Assembly (NCBI RefSeq): GCF_018283675.1
Contig: NZ_JAGVRK010000001.1
Span: 3,410,001-3,474,000 of the forward strand
Source: Metabacillus flavus
GTDB taxonomy: Bacteria > Bacillota > Bacilli > Bacillales > Bacillaceae
Reading direction: 5' to 3'
Length of the DNA: 64,000 nt
Within the stretch, counting starts at the first letter, position 1, and every line of letters begins with the position of its first letter. The notes beneath the pieces were generated by a model. The model saw only the letters and a program-made list of their open reading frames with translations. It did not search any database and was not told the DNA's origin. Below are positions 21,821 through 33,673 of this stretch, one piece after another. Position numbers and translations under genes: made by a program.

Positions 21821-22771
21821 TTATTTCATGGAAACCGGTTTCCCGGCTCTGAGCTGATCCGCTATTTGATCAAGCTTGCGCAAACGATGATTGATTCCGG
21901 ATTTGCTGATGGTTCCGCTGGAAACCATTTCACCCAATTCCTTTAATGTCACATCCTGATAGTCTACGCGAAGCCTTGCGATTTCCCTCAGCTTTTCCGG
22001 AAGCATATCGAGTCCGATTTTGCTGTCGATGTATTCGATATTCTCGACCTGTCTTAATGCCGCACCGATTGTCTTGTTCAGGTTAGCGGTTTCACAATTC
22101 ACAAGGCGGTTAACGGAGTTTCTCATGTCTCTGACAATCCGGATATCCTCGAATTTAAGGAGTGCAGTATGAGCCCCGATAATATTCAGGAACTCTGCAA
22201 TTTTCTCCGCTTCTTTCATATAGGCGATGTAGCCTTTTTTCCGTTCAAGCGACTTGCTGTTTAACTGAAATGTATTCATCAGCTCGCTCAAAGAATCGCT
22301 GTGTTCCTTGTAAAGCGAGAAAATTTCCAGGTGATAGGAGGAGGTCTCCGGATTGTTTACAGACCCTCCTGCTAAGAAGGCGCCTCTCATATAGGAGCGC
22401 TTGCAGCATTTTTTTTGGATCAGATCGGGTGAAATTTCTCTCACAAATGTGAATGATTCTCCGAGTATCTTAAGATCCTCAAGGATTTCTCTAGCTTGAG
22501 CGGTTAATCGCACAATGTAAACATTGTTCTTTTTCAGACGCATTTTTTTCCTGACAAGCAGTTCAACGGTAGCGTCATATTGCCGTTTTAATAAAATGTA
22601 TATCCTGCGGGCGATTGCCGCATTTTCTGTCTGAATATCCAGAACCAATTTTCTGTTTGAGAAGGAGAGGGAGCCATTCATCCTAATGAGAGCGGAAAGC
22701 TCTGCTTTAAGGCAGCAGCCCTTTATTTCAACCTGCGTCAGTTCTTTTTTGGTTTCGGATGCAAAAGACAT
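21821..22771 (-). CDS. whiA: DNA-binding protein WhiA
   Basis: Encodes 316 aa from ATG 22771 ([12 protein letters not shown]), chosen because GGAGGTG lies just upstream; an in-frame start 15 bases earlier lacks this. N-terminal homing-endonuclease-like domain (about 1-210), then a C-terminal helix-turn-helix ([16 protein letters not shown] and [16 protein letters not shown]). In Bacillus it influences cell division and chromosome segregation. Part of the yvcI-rapZ-yvcK-whiA-crh cluster. Confidence 0.96.
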   Translation of the reverse strand: MSFASETKKELTQVEIKGCCLKAELSALIRMNGSLSFSNRKLVLDIQTENAAIARRIYILLKRQYDATVELLVRKKMRLKKNNVYIVRLTAQAREILEDLKILGESFTFVREISPDLIQKKCCKRSYMRGAFLAGGSVNNPETSSYHLEIFSLYKEHSDSLSELMNTFQLNSKSLERKKGYIAYMKEAEKIAEFLNIIGAHTALLKFEDIRIVRDMRNSVNRLVNCETANLNKTIGAALRQVENIEYIDSKIGLDMLPEKLREIARLRVDYQDVTLKELGEMVSSGTISKSGINHRLRKLDQIADQLRAGKPVSMK

Positions 22772-22810
22772 ATTCTGCACCTCCATTTTCCATTGCGCAT
22801 GCTCTTTTTT

Positions 22811-23764
22811 CTAGATGGATTTCTGTAAAATTCCGTAAAGCAGCTTAGCCACTTTGTTCGTATCGTGCCTGATCACGTCCCGGTCATCTGTAATCAGATG
22901 ATCGTGGACAATCGAAAGCCCGAGCTTCTCCAGTTCCTCCAGATCGGCATGCACAGGCTGTGCCAGTTCTGCAGCATAGCGCTGTTTTATCGTGTCGGGA
23001 ATCGTGTCGGCATTGACAAGAATCGTATCGATAAATGCACAATTCATGTGATCATAAAGAGCTTTTATATGATCGCTCGCCTTGTACCCAAGCGTTTCGC
23101 CGGGCTGGGTCATAACGTTGCATATATAGACCTTCTTTGCCTTTGCCTTGCACACTTCCTGTCCTATTTTTGGAACAAGCAAGTTTGGCAGGATGCTTGT
23201 ATATAAGCTTCCTGGTCCAAGTATGATTAAATCAGCTTCCTGAATCACATCAATGGTTTCAGGCAAAGGATCAATATTTTCGGGAGTAAGAAATACCCGT
23301 TTTATTTTTTTTGCTGATTCAGGGATTTTAGATTCTCCTGAAACGACGGAACGGTCTTCCATTTCAGCATGCAGCATGACACTGCTGTTTGCCGCAGGAA
23401 GAACCTTTCCTCTTACATTGAGCACCTTGCTCATTTCTTTAATTGCATGGGTGAAGTCACCCGTTATGTTTGTCATAGCTGCGAGAATCAAATTGCCAAG
23501 AGAATGGCCTGTCAAACTGTCCCCTTTATTAAAGCGATGCTGAAAAAGCTCTTCTACAAGAGGCTCAACATCAGATAGGGCAGCGAGAACATTTCGAATA
23601 TCCCCAGGAGGAGGAATCTTCAGTTCGTCACGGAGGCGCCCAGAGCTTCCTCCGTCATCAGCTACTGTCACAATCGCCGTTATATCAACCGGATAGGATT
23701 TAAGCCCCCGGAGCAGAACAGATAGCCCGGTTCCTCCGCCAATGATGACGATTTTAGGCAGCAC
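22811..23764 (-). CDS. yvcK: YvcK/GlmR-type gluconeogenesis factor
   Basis: Encodes 317 aa of the CofD/YvcK family. The N-terminal GGGTGLSVLLRGLK nucleotide-binding loop, TVADDGGSSGRLRDEL and PPPGDIRNVL are family hallmarks. In B. subtilis the protein binds UDP-GlcNAc, stimulates GlmS and is needed for growth on gluconeogenic carbon sources. Separated by two bases from rapZ and about 40 from whiA, so probably cotranscribed. Confidence 0.96.
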   Translation of the reverse strand: MLPKIVIIGGGTGLSVLLRGLKSYPVDITAIVTVADDGGSSGRLRDELKIPPPGDIRNVLAALSDVEPLVEELFQHRFNKGDSLTGHSLGNLILAAMTNITGDFTHAIKEMSKVLNVRGKVLPAANSSVMLHAEMEDRSVVSGESKIPESAKKIKRVFLTPENIDPLPETIDVIQEADLIILGPGSLYTSILPNLLVPKIGQEVCKAKAKKVYICNVMTQPGETLGYKASDHIKALYDHMNCAFIDTILVNADTIPDTIKQRYAAELAQPVHADLEELEKLGLSIVHDHLITDDRDVIRHDTNKVAKLLYGILQKSI

Positions 23765-23766
23765 GT

Positions 23767-24687
23767 CTATTTCTTGCTTCTTCTTTCAATATCGCGGTGG
23801 GACACATGGGCCTTGTAATCCTTTTTATAATAACCCGCGATGTGTTCTGCTAATGTTACTGAGCGATGCTGGCCTCCTGTACAGCCGATCGCAATGACAA
23901 GCTGGCTTTTCCCTTCCCTTTTGTAATACGGGAGCATAAACGTCAGCAAATCAAGCACTTTTTCCAGAAACTTGTTGGTTTCATTCCACTTCAGCACGTA
24001 AGATGATACTTCTTCTTCCAGACCTGTTTTCAGTCTCATATGCTCGATATAGTGCGGATTCGGAAGAAAGCGGACATCGAATACGAGATCCGCATCAATT
24101 GGAATCCCGTACTTAAAACCGAACGACATGATATTTACCGTGAAGGTCTGCTCCTCTGCTGCGGAAAATTGCTTTAAAATCTTTTCCCGGAGCTGGCGCG
24201 GCTTCAGCTCTGAAGTATCATAAATGATTTGAGCCCGTCCTTTAAGCTCCTCTAAAAGCTCTCTCTCAATCTGAATCCCTTCGAGAGGAAGTCCGGTAGA
24301 AGCCAGAGGATGGGACCGTCTTGTTTCCTTATAGCGCGTAACAAGGGTAGAATCCTTTGCATCCAGGAACAGGATTTGCGGAGTAATCCAAGCTGATTCT
24401 CCAATTTCATCAAGGGCCTGAAGCAGGCTGTCAAAAAACTCACGGCCTCTTAAGTCCATCACTAGAGCCACTTTGTTCATCTTTGAACCTGATTCTTTCA
24501 TCAGTTCAAGGAATTTAGGAAGAAGAGTCGGCGGGAGATTGTCTACACAAAAAAAGCCTAGATCCTCAAAGCTTTGAATGGCAACGGTCTTGCCTGCCCC
24601 GGACATTCCGGTAATAATGACCATCTGAATGTCTGAGTGGGTTTGGGTGTTTTCTTCCTGTCCAATGTTCTGGCTTGTCAGTTCCAT
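23767..24687 (-). CDS. rapZ: RNase adapter RapZ / YvcJ nucleotide-binding protein
   Basis: Encodes 306 aa. P-loop GMSGAGKT at 27-34, followed by [17 protein letters not shown]-terminal domain with [15 protein letters not shown]. Hydrolyses ATP and GTP in B. subtilis (YvcJ) and in enteric bacteria controls GlmS through small RNAs. It lies directly before yvcK, which also connects to GlmS. The N-terminus is about ten residues longer than in B. subtilis; a later start is possible. Confidence 0.96.
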   Translation of the reverse strand: MELTSQNIGQEENTQTHSDIQMVIITGMSGAGKTVAIQSFEDLGFFCVDNLPPTLLPKFLELMKESGSKMNKVALVMDLRGREFFDSLLQALDEIGESAWITPQILFLDAKDSTLVTRYKETRRSHPLASTGLPLEGIQIERELLEELKGRAQIIYDTSELKPRQLREKILKQFSAAEEQTFTVNIMSFGFKYGIPIDADLVFDVRFLPNPHYIEHMRLKTGLEEEVSSYVLKWNETNKFLEKVLDLLTFMLPYYKREGKSQLVIAIGCTGGQHRSVTLAEHIAGYYKKDYKAHVSHRDIERRSKK

Positions 24688-24733
24688 CCGGAATTTCCTC
24701 CTCCCCTTCTTTTGAAAACCAAAGGGTATTTTT

Positions 24734-25192
24734 TTACTGGGGATCGAGCCTGTAGCTCAATAGTTCAAAATCCTTTGTATACGTAAACGTGCCATAAATG
24801 ACACCTGATCCCTTCATCATAAAATCCAGAATGTGATGGTCACCGGGAGCCATCGGCAAATCGGCAATTGTGTCTGCATCATGCCAGGCAATCAGCCCTT
24901 CTTCCGATTCGTTCACATGTTCACCGCTGTAGTCCTCTGCAAAAAAAGTGAACATCATCCATTCTGAAACAATTTCATTTCCTTCCTTGATTAAGAAAGT
25001 GAAGATTCCTTTAATCTCAGGATTTTTTAAATATATGCCTGTTTCTTCCCGATATTCACGGATGACGGAATCTTTTAAGGACTCACCTTGCTCCATTTTC
25101 CCTCCAGGAGCTACCCACCATCCTCTTCTCGGTTTCTGAAGAAGAAGGACTTTGCTGTCTTTTTTTAAAACACAATTTGTAACACGCTGCAA
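24734..25192 (-). CDS. yvcI: Nudix hydrolase (YvcI-like)
   Basis: Encodes 152 aa. The Nudix box is at about 30-52 ([18 protein letters not shown] followed by REETGI), complete with the REUXEE residues. Such enzymes hydrolyse nucleoside diphosphates linked to another group; the substrate is not predictable. Position between trxB and rapZ matches B. subtilis yvcI. Confidence 0.9.
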   Translation of the reverse strand: MQRVTNCVLKKDSKVLLLQKPRRGWWVAPGGKMEQGESLKDSVIREYREETGIYLKNPEIKGIFTFLIKEGNEIVSEWMMFTFFAEDYSGEHVNESEEGLIAWHDADTIADLPMAPGDHHILDFMMKGSGVIYGTFTYTKDFELLSYRLDPQ

Positions 25193-25291
25193 CGTCTTTC
25201 ACCTCGTTGTGCAAAAGCCAGATTTCATTCACTTAATTATACTATTTATACACTGCACTCACAATGAACGAACATTTTAAATTAAAGCTCT

Positions 25292-25470
25292 GTTAAACTT
25301 GGCTGTTGATTGCAGCTAGCAGGCGCTCGCTTATCCTTGAGCGGGCGGTGAGCCTCCTCCTCGCTTCGCAACTGCGGGGTCTCACGTGTCCCGCTGCTCT
25401 TAGCTCGGAGTCTCGCGCCTTCCACTCCAATCAACAGGTGTTAAAAATCAACACCAGGCTTTAACAGACC
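25292..25470. repeat. About 175-bp hairpin repeat element, copy 2
   Basis: Same order of words as copy 1 at 11774-11951, in the same orientation. The ends are inverted: CTGTTAAA near 25291 and TTTAACAG near 25460, with inner CTGTTGATT and AATCAACAG. Several substitutions separate the two copies, so they are not recent duplicates. Confidence 0.8.
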
Positions 25471-25520
25471 CTAAATTAAAAGCAAGCGGAGCGGCCTGAA
25501 GCAGACCCTATATTTTCACA

Positions 25521-25554
25521 CAAAAAAAGGAGCGCAGGAAAGGGCACCTGCGCT
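25521..25554 (-). terminator. Terminator of trxB
   Basis: GAGCGCAGG and CCTGCGCTC form a 9-bp stem (25554-25546 with 25537-25529), followed by seven T on the minus strand, about 95 bases past the trxB stop. Confidence 0.85.
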
Positions 25555-25650
25555 CTAAACTTATTTATAAAAGGGGGTCAATTACTACTCATATGTTACC
25601 CCATGTTTATTTCACTTGTGTTACAGGAGAGTTAAAACCTAATTACGGTT

Positions 25651-26616
<966 letters not shown>

Positions 26617-26774
26617 TTACAAAAAATCCGATTCGGATGATTAGTTCGTATTATTATTCCTTAGTATCATCCTATTAAATATTAAAAAAACACGCTATAT
26701 TTTTGCTCACAAAACTGGAATGTGATCCGTTCAGTACATTTTATGAAAAGGACCTGCCATTTGCCAGAAAACAG

Positions 26775-26850
26775 AGGGCGTTCTTAAGCCTCCCCCGGGT
26801 CTCACCTGTTGACATGCTCCCACAGATGTCCCGCACCTTCCGCTCCAAAA
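26775..26850. repeat. Degenerate fragment of the 175-bp hairpin element
   Basis: Words GGGTCTCACCTGT, TGCTCCC and CCTTCCGCTCC occur in the same order as in the complete copy at 11774-11951, but the rest has diverged or is deleted. Confidence 0.5.
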
Positions 26851-26887
26851 AGCACCGCATTTGCTGCTGATGCTTTTCACGGAATGA

Positions 26888-28324
26888 TTATAGGTTTTTC
26901 ACAAGCCGTTCATATTTGGTCAGAGTCGAAACGGTGACACCGAATGCAGAGGCCACCTCTTTTTTTGTAACCCGTTCCCCGCTTTTTTCTTTGAGAACGT
27001 AATAAAAGGCTGCTGACCAGGCATTTGCATTCTTTAGACTGAGCTTGGCTGAATTAACCTTAAGCATGGTATCAAAGAATGAAAGGAACGTTTTTTCCTC
27101 CACTGAATGAAGCTGTTTTTCGAGCGCTTCGGCGGCATAATATAAATAGGCGCCGCTTCCTTTTTGGTGAGAATCAGGAGAGAGAATGTGCTTTAAAAAT
27201 TCCTGTTCAATATCAGATTGAGGTTTTAAAGCATGATGATGCCTTATTTCTTCAAGCTGATTCGATTTTGAAGCAATATAAACAAGTGTCAGACGCTCAT
27301 TTAGCGTCATGTCCTTTAACGACGATTGATTCTCCCATGGCTCAGATCCAGCTTTAGAGGGATTCTCGCGGATGACGCGATCCCAGGCCGATTTCGCCAG
27401 ATCCTCCTGTCCAAGATGCCAGGCCGAGTAAGACAGCCAGTAAAAGAAGGTATCATCCCCTTCAAATCCCTGGCGCTGCAGGGAACGAAGCCACTTAAAC
27501 GCCAGCTCGTATTTACCGATCAGCGCAAAGGTCGCACCAAGTTTATAGCGGTGTTCAATCATAATCGGATGAACAACGGCCAGCTGCTCAGTCAGTGCAA
27601 GCACTTCCTTATCCTTGCGCTCGTAGTAGTAGAACACAAGCAGATTGCAAAATGCATGCAAGTTGCCTTCGTTAAGCTCAAGGACAAGTTCCAAATAGTA
27701 TTTTGCTTTTTCAACGTTTCCCGAGTAAAAATAAGCAAGGGATAAATTGTTGTAAGCAGACCAGAATTCCGGAAATTCCTCGATGATTTCATGCAAAAGA
27801 GAGATCGCTTCATCGAGTTTCCCGTTCTCAAGAAGAGATCTTGCCGTTTCCTGTTTAATAATCAATTCATCTGAATCTTCGAATGAAGGATCTTCGTCTT
27901 CCCCTTCAATCATCAGTAATTCAAGCAATTCTTCGTTATCTTCTATAAAATCTCCATCAGGAGCTTCGGTTGAATAGGCTGTCGCACATTTATAAGCCTG
28001 ATGAAATAATCCAAGATGTGCGTAATTGTTGGCCATGAAATAATGACACTCAGTCTGGGACGGGTCCACTTTTTCAATAATGGATGTCAAAATTTCATTG
28101 GATTCCTGGTAATTTCCCATTTCCGTATAAATCATTGCAAGCTGGGATAAAAAATTGGAGTTATCAGGCTCGAGCGCTGCCGCCCGCTTAAGAAGCTTGC
28201 TCGCTCTCTCCAGATTCCGCTCCACCCGATAAGCCTTCAATGCTCTACGGTAATAGTAGGCGCCGTTCTGGAAAAATGGAACAACCTGCGCTTTTTGCTG
28301 TCGATCAAATAGTTGTTTTCCCAC
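26888..28324 (-). CDS. yvcD: TPR-repeat protein (YvcD-like) with C-terminal HTH-like segment
   Basis: Encodes 478 aa from GTG 28324 (MGKQLFDRQQKAQ). GGAGG lies just upstream of this codon and inside the frame of the farther ATG at 28342, so the GTG is preferred. Tetratricopeptide repeats are visible at about 30-300 (for example LERASKLLKRAAALEPDNS and GKLDEAISLLHEIIEEFPEF). The last 30 residues, TKKEVASAFGVTVSTLTKYE, look like a helix-turn-helix. The function is unknown; the TPRs suggest protein binding. Position beside trxB and the his operon matches B. subtilis. Confidence 0.87.
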   Translation of the reverse strand: MGKQLFDRQQKAQVVPFFQNGAYYYRRALKAYRVERNLERASKLLKRAAALEPDNSNFLSQLAMIYTEMGNYQESNEILTSIIEKVDPSQTECHYFMANNYAHLGLFHQAYKCATAYSTEAPDGDFIEDNEELLELLMIEGEDEDPSFEDSDELIIKQETARSLLENGKLDEAISLLHEIIEEFPEFWSAYNNLSLAYFYSGNVEKAKYYLELVLELNEGNLHAFCNLLVFYYYERKDKEVLALTEQLAVVHPIMIEHRYKLGATFALIGKYELAFKWLRSLQRQGFEGDDTFFYWLSYSAWHLGQEDLAKSAWDRVIRENPSKAGSEPWENQSSLKDMTLNERLTLVYIASKSNQLEEIRHHHALKPQSDIEQEFLKHILSPDSHQKGSGAYLYYAAEALEKQLHSVEEKTFLSFFDTMLKVNSAKLSLKNANAWSAAFYYVLKEKSGERVTKKEVASAFGVTVSTLTKYERLVKNL

Positions 28325-28470
28325 GGAAATCCTCCATTTCATACATTTAACCGTACGTTAGTATACCATAGTTTAACCCGTACACAACAGGGCGGAAAAC
28401 AGTTCCCCCACAAAAAAGCAGAATTCCCTTTTCCTGGTAGATAGAATACAGATATGGAACGCTCATTCCA

Positions 28471-28497
28471 AAATAAAACCCGGCTTCAAAAGCCGGG
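28471..28497 (-). terminator. Terminator of the his operon
   Basis: CCCGGCT and AGCCGGG form a 7-bp stem with a 5-base loop, followed on the minus strand by TTTTATTTT, 16 bases past the hisI stop. Confidence 0.85.
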
Positions 28498-28512
28498 CAG
28501 CATGTAAACCTG

Positions 28513-29124
28513 CTATTTTCTTTCCTCGAGCGCCTTCAATACTTCGCTGAAAGGAAGCTTTTGCTCCCTTAGCAGAACAAGCAGGTGGAAAATCAAGTCG
28601 GCCGCTTCCCACTTCAGTTCATCGTGACTTCTGTTTTTCGCAGCAATAATGACTTCTGATGCCTCTTCTCCGACTTTCTTTAGGATCTTGTCGACACCTT
28701 CTGTGAGAAGGTATGTTGTGTAAGAATCCTCCGGCCGCTCCGTATCCCGCTCGGCTATAATCCGTTCCAGGTCACTTAAAATAGCAAATGGATTGTCCGG
28801 TGTCTTGGATTCCTCCCCTTTTTCAAAGCAGGAATAGGATCCGGTATGGCACGCCGGTCCTTTTGGTTCGACCAGCACAAGCAGGGCATCTTTATCACAG
28901 TCATAACGGAGCCCGGTAACGGATTGAGTGTTGCCGGAGGTTGCACCTTTATGCCACAGTTCATTCCGGGAACGGCTGAAGAACCAGGTCTCTCCGCTAT
29001 CAATCGTTTTTTGCAGCGATTCTTCATTCATATATGCAAGAGTCAAAACCTCTTTGCTGACTGCATCCTGAACGATGGCAGGAACAAGTCCTTTTTCGTC
29101 GAATCGAATATTATCAGTGTTCAT
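28513..29124 (-). CDS. hisI: Bifunctional phosphoribosyl-AMP cyclohydrolase / phosphoribosyl-ATP pyrophosphatase
   Basis: Encodes 203 aa, a fusion of HisI (about 1-110, with [17 protein letters not shown] and the zinc-binding [16 protein letters not shown]) and HisE (about 115-200, [15 protein letters not shown]). It performs steps 2 and 3 of histidine synthesis. Last gene of the operon; its start overlaps the hisF stop by four bases (ATGA). Confidence 0.97.
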   Translation of the reverse strand: MNTDNIRFDEKGLVPAIVQDAVSKEVLTLAYMNEESLQKTIDSGETWFFSRSRNELWHKGATSGNTQSVTGLRYDCDKDALLVLVEPKGPACHTGSYSCFEKGEESKTPDNPFAILSDLERIIAERDTERPEDSYTTYLLTEGVDKILKKVGEEASEVIIAAKNRSHDELKWEAADLIFHLLVLLREQKLPFSEVLKALEERK

Positions 29125-29879
29125 CGCATATTCACTCCTCTGCCTTTTAGCTGGCTTTTGACTTCCTTAACAGATGTCTCTTTATAATGGAAGATGGATG
29201 CCGCCAGAGCCGCATCTGCTTTGCCTTCCGTAAATGCATCATAAAAGTGATCGGCATTCCCGGCACCTCCCGAAGCGATGACCGGTACAGATACGGCTTC
29301 ACTGATTCTTCGCGTAAGTTCAAGATCGAAACCCGTCTTTGCTCCATCCTGATCCATGCTTGTGAGCAGGATTTCACCAGTGCCGCGCTTAACAGCTTCC
29401 TTCGCCCAAGCGACAGCTTCCCATTTTGTCGGCTTTCGGCCGCCATGTGTGTATACTCGAAAACTCCCAAGCTCTTCATCGTATTTCGCATCAATCGCAG
29501 TCACAATGCACTGTGAACCGAAATAGAGGGCTCCTTCTGAAATGAGATGGGGGGTCAATAGCGCAGCGGTATTAACCGATACTTTGTCTGCACCCGCCCG
29601 AAGAATGGCTTTCATATCTTCCAGACTGTTGATGCCCCCGCCCACTGTGAATGGAATTGCAAGCTGGGCAGCGGTTTGCTCCACCACTTCGATCATGGTT
29701 TTCCGGCCTTCATGGGAGGCAGAAATGTCAAGAAAAACAAGTTCGTCCGCTCCCTCTTCGTCATAGAACTTAGCCAGTTCGACCGGGTCTCCAGCATCTC
29801 TCAGCTCCACAAACTGCACTCCCTTTACGACTCTTCCATCCTTTACATCAAGACAGGGTATAATCCGTTTTGTTATCAT
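29121..29879 (-). CDS. hisF: Imidazole glycerol phosphate synthase, cyclase subunit
   Basis: Encodes 252 aa, a TIM barrel. Catalytic Asp11 ([13 protein letters not shown]) and Asp130 ([10 protein letters not shown]) are present, with phosphate sites in GGGINS and ASGGAGN. Uses ammonia from HisH to close the imidazole ring. Four-base overlaps with hisA and hisI show tight coupling. Confidence 0.98.
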   Translation of the reverse strand: MITKRIIPCLDVKDGRVVKGVQFVELRDAGDPVELAKFYDEEGADELVFLDISASHEGRKTMIEVVEQTAAQLAIPFTVGGGINSLEDMKAILRAGADKVSVNTAALLTPHLISEGALYFGSQCIVTAIDAKYDEELGSFRVYTHGGRKPTKWEAVAWAKEAVKRGTGEILLTSMDQDGAKTGFDLELTRRISEAVSVPVIASGGAGNADHFYDAFTEGKADAALAASIFHYKETSVKEVKSQLKGRGVNMR

Positions 29880-30607
29880 CGTCCTGTCACCTCTTGAAGA
29901 GCCTCTTTAAGTGAAAAGCGGTTCGTATAAAGTGCTTTTCCGATAATCGCTCCTGAAATTCCATCTTCGCGGGATAACGCTTGAAGGTCATTTATTGAGC
30001 TGACTCCGCCTGAAGCAATAACCGTTTTGCCGGTCACACTTGCAATTTCAGCCGTCGATTGAACATTTGGTCCGGACAGCATTCCGTCTGTTGCGATATC
30101 CGTGAAAATAAACGTTTCCGCACCATGGTCTGCAAGTTCTTTTCCAAGATCAGCCGCTTTTATCTGGGATGTATTCAGCCATCCCTCTGTTGAAACAAAT
30201 CCGTCTTTCGCATCGAGCCCTATAGCAATTTTCCCGCTGTACTTAGAAAGCATCCCCTTTACAAATGCAGGATCAGATATAGCCGAACTTCCCAAGATCA
30301 CCCGATCAACACCTTGACCAAGATACCGTTCAACGTCGCTCTCTGTTCGGATTCCGCCTCCGATTTGCACCTTCACGTTCAATTCCCGGGCAACCTGCAG
30401 AACGTGCTTGCTGTTAACCGGTTTGCCGCTTTTCGCTCCATCGAGGTCCACCATATGAATCCACTCTGCACCCTCTTCAGCAAAAATTTTAGCCATATCA
30501 AAGGGAGAATCTCCATAGACCGTCTCCTGATTGTAATCTCCTTGTACAAGACGCACACATTTGCCGTCTCTCATGTCGATCGCCGGATACAAAATGAACG
30601 GCTTCAT
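29876..30607 (-). CDS. hisA: ProFAR isomerase
   Basis: Encodes 243 aa, a half-barrel duplication related to HisF. Catalytic Asp11 ([12 protein letters not shown]) and the second Asp in [14 protein letters not shown] are visible, plus phosphate loops GGGIRTE and ASGGVSS. Performs the Amadori rearrangement at step 4 of the pathway. Overlaps hisH and hisF by four bases each. Confidence 0.98.
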   Translation of the reverse strand: MKPFILYPAIDMRDGKCVRLVQGDYNQETVYGDSPFDMAKIFAEEGAEWIHMVDLDGAKSGKPVNSKHVLQVARELNVKVQIGGGIRTESDVERYLGQGVDRVILGSSAISDPAFVKGMLSKYSGKIAIGLDAKDGFVSTEGWLNTSQIKAADLGKELADHGAETFIFTDIATDGMLSGPNVQSTAEIASVTGKTVIASGGVSSINDLQALSREDGISGAIIGKALYTNRFSLKEALQEVTGR

Positions 30608-31236
30608 GCATTTGCCCCCTCTTTCACTTTTTCTGCAAACCTCTTCAAAATGGCGAGACCCGCTGTACTGCTTTTCTCCGGATGGAACTGCGTACCGTAC
30701 ACATTTCCGCTTCCCACAACCGCAGGAACTTCCACTCCATAACTCGCGCTTGCCAATACCGTTTGCGGACGGTCTGCTCTAACATAGAAGGAATGAACAA
30801 AGTAAGCATGCTGCCCGTCAAGCCCGGTAAGCAGGAAGGATTCATTCTGTACATTCAATTCATTCCAGCCCATGTGCGGAACCTTTTGTCTTCCGTCTGG
30901 AATCTTAGTTGGAAGCTTGCCGACTTTTCCTTTCAGCAGCCCAAGTCCTTTTGTGCGTCCATTTTCTTCGCTTTCGTCAAACAGCAGCTGCATCCCGAGA
31001 CAGATGCCGAGGATCGGTTTTCCTTTTGCTGCCTCTGCTTTAATAAAATCAGCCAGACTGTCTGCGTGAAGATTCTGCATCGCATCCTTAAACGCCCCGA
31101 CACCAGGCAATATGTATCCGTCTGCTTCTACCAGGTCTTCGCGGATTCCGGAGACAAAATACGGAATTTCCATACGTTCCAGCGCCTTTTTGACGCTAAA
31201 GATATTTCCCATTCCATAATCAATAATTCCGATCAT
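30604..31236 (-). CDS. hisH: Imidazole glycerol phosphate synthase, glutaminase subunit
   Basis: Encodes 210 aa, a class I glutamine amidotransferase. Nucleophile Cys79 (GICLGMQLL), catalytic His and Glu in FHPEKSS, and the oxyanion strand PGVGAF. Supplies ammonia to HisF. Its start follows the hisB stop directly. Confidence 0.98.
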   Translation of the reverse strand: MIGIIDYGMGNIFSVKKALERMEIPYFVSGIREDLVEADGYILPGVGAFKDAMQNLHADSLADFIKAEAAKGKPILGICLGMQLLFDESEENGRTKGLGLLKGKVGKLPTKIPDGRQKVPHMGWNELNVQNESFLLTGLDGQHAYFVHSFYVRADRPQTVLASASYGVEVPAVVGSGNVYGTQFHPEKSSTAGLAILKRFAEKVKEGANA

Positions 31237-31824
31237 TTACAGCATTCCTTTCGTCGATGGCACCCCTTTAATGCGGGGGTCAATCGTTGACGCTTCATCA
31301 AGTGCACGGGCAAGTGCTTTAAAGACAGCTTCAATTATGTGATGTGTATTATGCCCATAATGAATAATCACATGAAGGTTCATTCGTGCCTCGAGGGCGA
31401 GCTTCCAAAGAAATTCGTGAACCAGCTCAGTATCAAATGTGCCGACCTTCGAGCTCGGGAGACTGCCCTTCATTTCAAAATGCGGACGGTTGCTGAGGTC
31501 GACGACCACCTGAGCTAGGGCTTCGTCCATCGGAATAATGGCCGAACCGTAGCGCTTGATTCCTTTTTTGTCGCCCAGCGCCTCGCGGAATACCTGTCCA
31601 AGACAAATCCCAATGTCCTCTGTCGTATGGTGGTCATCCACATCAACGTCACCCGTCGCTTGAACCGACAGGTCAAACTGGCCGTGCTTCGCGAATAGAT
31701 CGAGCATATGTGTCATAAATGGAACGCCTGTCTCAAGATTAGACTGGCCTTCGCCATCAATATTCAGTTCCAGGCTAATTTGCGTTTCATTTGTATTTCG
31801 TTCAACGGAAGATCTTCTCGGCAT
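31237..31824 (-). CDS. hisB: Imidazoleglycerol-phosphate dehydratase
   Basis: Encodes 195 aa. Two sets of metal-binding His motifs are present, DDHHTTED and [15 protein letters not shown], typical of Mn-dependent IGPD. Three bases follow the hisD stop before its start. This is the monofunctional Bacillus form without the phosphatase domain. Confidence 0.98.
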   Translation of the reverse strand: MPRRSSVERNTNETQISLELNIDGEGQSNLETGVPFMTHMLDLFAKHGQFDLSVQATGDVDVDDHHTTEDIGICLGQVFREALGDKKGIKRYGSAIIPMDEALAQVVVDLSNRPHFEMKGSLPSSKVGTFDTELVHEFLWKLALEARMNLHVIIHYGHNTHHIIEAVFKALARALDEASTIDPRIKGVPSTKGML

Positions 31825-31827
31825 TTG

Positions 31828-33027
31828 TTATTCCCCCTGTTTCAATCGTTCTTCTATGGCACGCGCGTGGGCCTCGAGTCCTTCATAGCGAGCGAACTCT
31901 GCGATTTTTTCTGCATTCTTCTCAAATGCTTCCTTGCTGTAATAAATGACGCTGGACTTTTTCGTGAAATCATCCACATTTAGAGGACTCGAGAATCTGG
32001 CGGTACCGCTTGTGGGAAGTACATGGTTCGGTCCGGCAAAATAGTCGCCCACTGGCTCTGAGCTGTATCTTCCCATAAAAATCGCTCCTGCATGGCGAAT
32101 GGAGCCAAGCCATTCAAAAGGATCCTTTACTAAAAGCTCCAAATGCTCAGGCGCAAGCTCGTTAACTAAACGAATTGCTTCTTCTTTCGTTTGGGCAACA
32201 AGAAATTCTCCATTTTGATCAATAGACGCTTTCGCTATGTCTTTTCGCGGCAAATCCTCAAGCTGTCTTTCCACTTCCTGCTTTACTTCTACTGCAAATG
32301 CTTGAGAAGTCGTAATCAGAATGCATTTTGAAAGAGGATCATGTTCAGCTTGTGAGAGAAGATCAGCTGCCGCCTCATTCGCTCTAGCCGTCTCATCGGC
32401 GACAACGGCAATTTCACTTGGTCCTGCAATCATGTCAATATCGACGTCACCAAAAACCTCACGTTTCGCTGTCGCTACATAAATATTTCCCGGCCCCACG
32501 ATTTTATCAACCGGTTTTATGGTTTCCGTTCCATATGCAAGAGCAGCTATTGCCTGTGCGCCGCCTGCTTTATAGATTTCCGTTACACCCAGCTCATTTG
32601 CTGCTACAAGAACTCCTGCAGGAATAACCCCTTCCTTAGACGGAGGGGAAACCATCGCGATTCTCTCTACACCTGCAACCTGGGCCGGAATGACGTTCAT
32701 CAGGACAGAGGATGGATAGGCAGCCGTCCCGCCAGGCACATAAACGCCAGCAGAGTCGAGCGGTGTTACTTTTTGCCCTAATACCGTCCCATCAGGATTT
32801 GTCATGAACCAGGAATCACGCTTTTGCTTGCTGTGAAAAAGCCTGATGTTTTCAATCGCTTCGCGTATAACAGCAAGCAAAGAATCATCTATATTGCGAT
32901 ACGCCTCTTGAATCTCTGATTCCGTAACCTTAAATGAATCGATACGCACTCCGTCAAATTTTTCTGTATAAAACCTCAGCGCTTCATCGCCCTGTTTCTT
33001 AACCGCTTCAATAATGTCTTTAACCAT
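31828..33027 (-). CDS. hisD: Histidinol dehydrogenase, short N-terminus
   Basis: Encodes 399 aa beginning [17 protein letters not shown]. Oxidises histidinol to histidine in two NAD-dependent steps. Zinc and active-site blocks are present: [66 protein letters not shown]. The protein lacks about 25-30 N-terminal residues that other HisD proteins have before this point. ATG 33027 is the only usable start: an in-frame stop lies 27 bases upstream and AAGGAGGGG precedes it. The missing arm contributes to the dimer in known structures, so activity should be checked. Confidence 0.93.
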   Translation of the reverse strand: MVKDIIEAVKKQGDEALRFYTEKFDGVRIDSFKVTESEIQEAYRNIDDSLLAVIREAIENIRLFHSKQKRDSWFMTNPDGTVLGQKVTPLDSAGVYVPGGTAAYPSSVLMNVIPAQVAGVERIAMVSPPSKEGVIPAGVLVAANELGVTEIYKAGGAQAIAALAYGTETIKPVDKIVGPGNIYVATAKREVFGDVDIDMIAGPSEIAVVADETARANEAAADLLSQAEHDPLSKCILITTSQAFAVEVKQEVERQLEDLPRKDIAKASIDQNGEFLVAQTKEEAIRLVNELAPEHLELLVKDPFEWLGSIRHAGAIFMGRYSSEPVGDYFAGPNHVLPTSGTARFSSPLNVDDFTKKSSVIYYSKEAFEKNAEKIAEFARYEGLEAHARAIEERLKQGE

Positions 33028-33040
33028 GCACTGCCCCTCC

Positions 33041-33673
33041 TTACCTGTTATTTACAGCTTTGGAAAGCCGCTCCGCCAGTTCGTCAATTTGAAGATCCTT
33101 CATCCGGTAGCTGACTGGATTCACAATCAGCCGGGAGGTCACTTCCGTTATGTGTTGATATTCAACGAGGCCATTCTCCTTAAGTGTCCGGCCCGTCGAT
33201 ACGATATCCACGATTCGGTCAGCAAGCCCGATCATAGGGGCAAGCTCAATGGATCCGTTTAATTTTATGATCTCGACTTGCTCTCCCTGCTCTCTGAAAT
33301 AACCGGAGGCAATGTTTGGATACTTCGTTGCAATTCTTGGTGCTACATCACTCATCGGATGATCCGGCAAACCGGCCACCGCTAAATAACAGCGGCTAAT
33401 CTGCAAATCCAGAACTTCGTATACATCCCGTTCTTCTTCAAGCAGAACATCTTTTCCTGCAATCCCTACATCTGCAACGCCATGCTCCACATATGTAGAA
33501 ACATCCATCGGTTTTGCCAGGAAGAAACGGAGATTTTCTTCGGGTATATCCAAAATCAGCTTTCGGCTGTCATCAAATTCAGGCGGAAGTTTATAGCCCG
33601 CCTCCCTTAACAGCTCAGCTGCCTCCTCAAAAATTCTGCCTTTAGGCATCGCAATCGTCAGCACATCATTCAT
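33041..33673 (-). CDS. hisG: ATP phosphoribosyltransferase, short form catalytic subunit
   Basis: Encodes 210 aa from ATG 33673 ([13 protein letters not shown]), which has AAGAGGTG upstream. The short HisG lacks the regulatory domain and works only with HisZ, encoded just before it. Visible: [13 protein letters not shown], the [11 protein letters not shown] block and the PRPP loop [14 protein letters not shown]. Catalyses the first, feedback-controlled step of the pathway. Overlaps hisZ by eight bases. Confidence 0.97.
   Translation of the reverse strand: MNDVLTIAMPKGRIFEEAAELLREAGYKLPPEFDDSRKLILDIPEENLRFFLAKPMDVSTYVEHGVADVGIAGKDVLLEEERDVYEVLDLQISRCYLAVAGLPDHPMSDVAPRIATKYPNIASGYFREQGEQVEIIKLNGSIELAPMIGLADRIVDIVSTGRTLKENGLVEYQHITEVTSRLIVNPVSYRMKDLQIDELAERLSKAVNNR

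Larger units (their letters stand above)
25193..25650. other. Gap between yvcI and trxB
   Basis: No gene is visible. The region holds the second copy of the 175-bp hairpin element and the trxB terminator, each listed separately. Confidence 0.6.
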
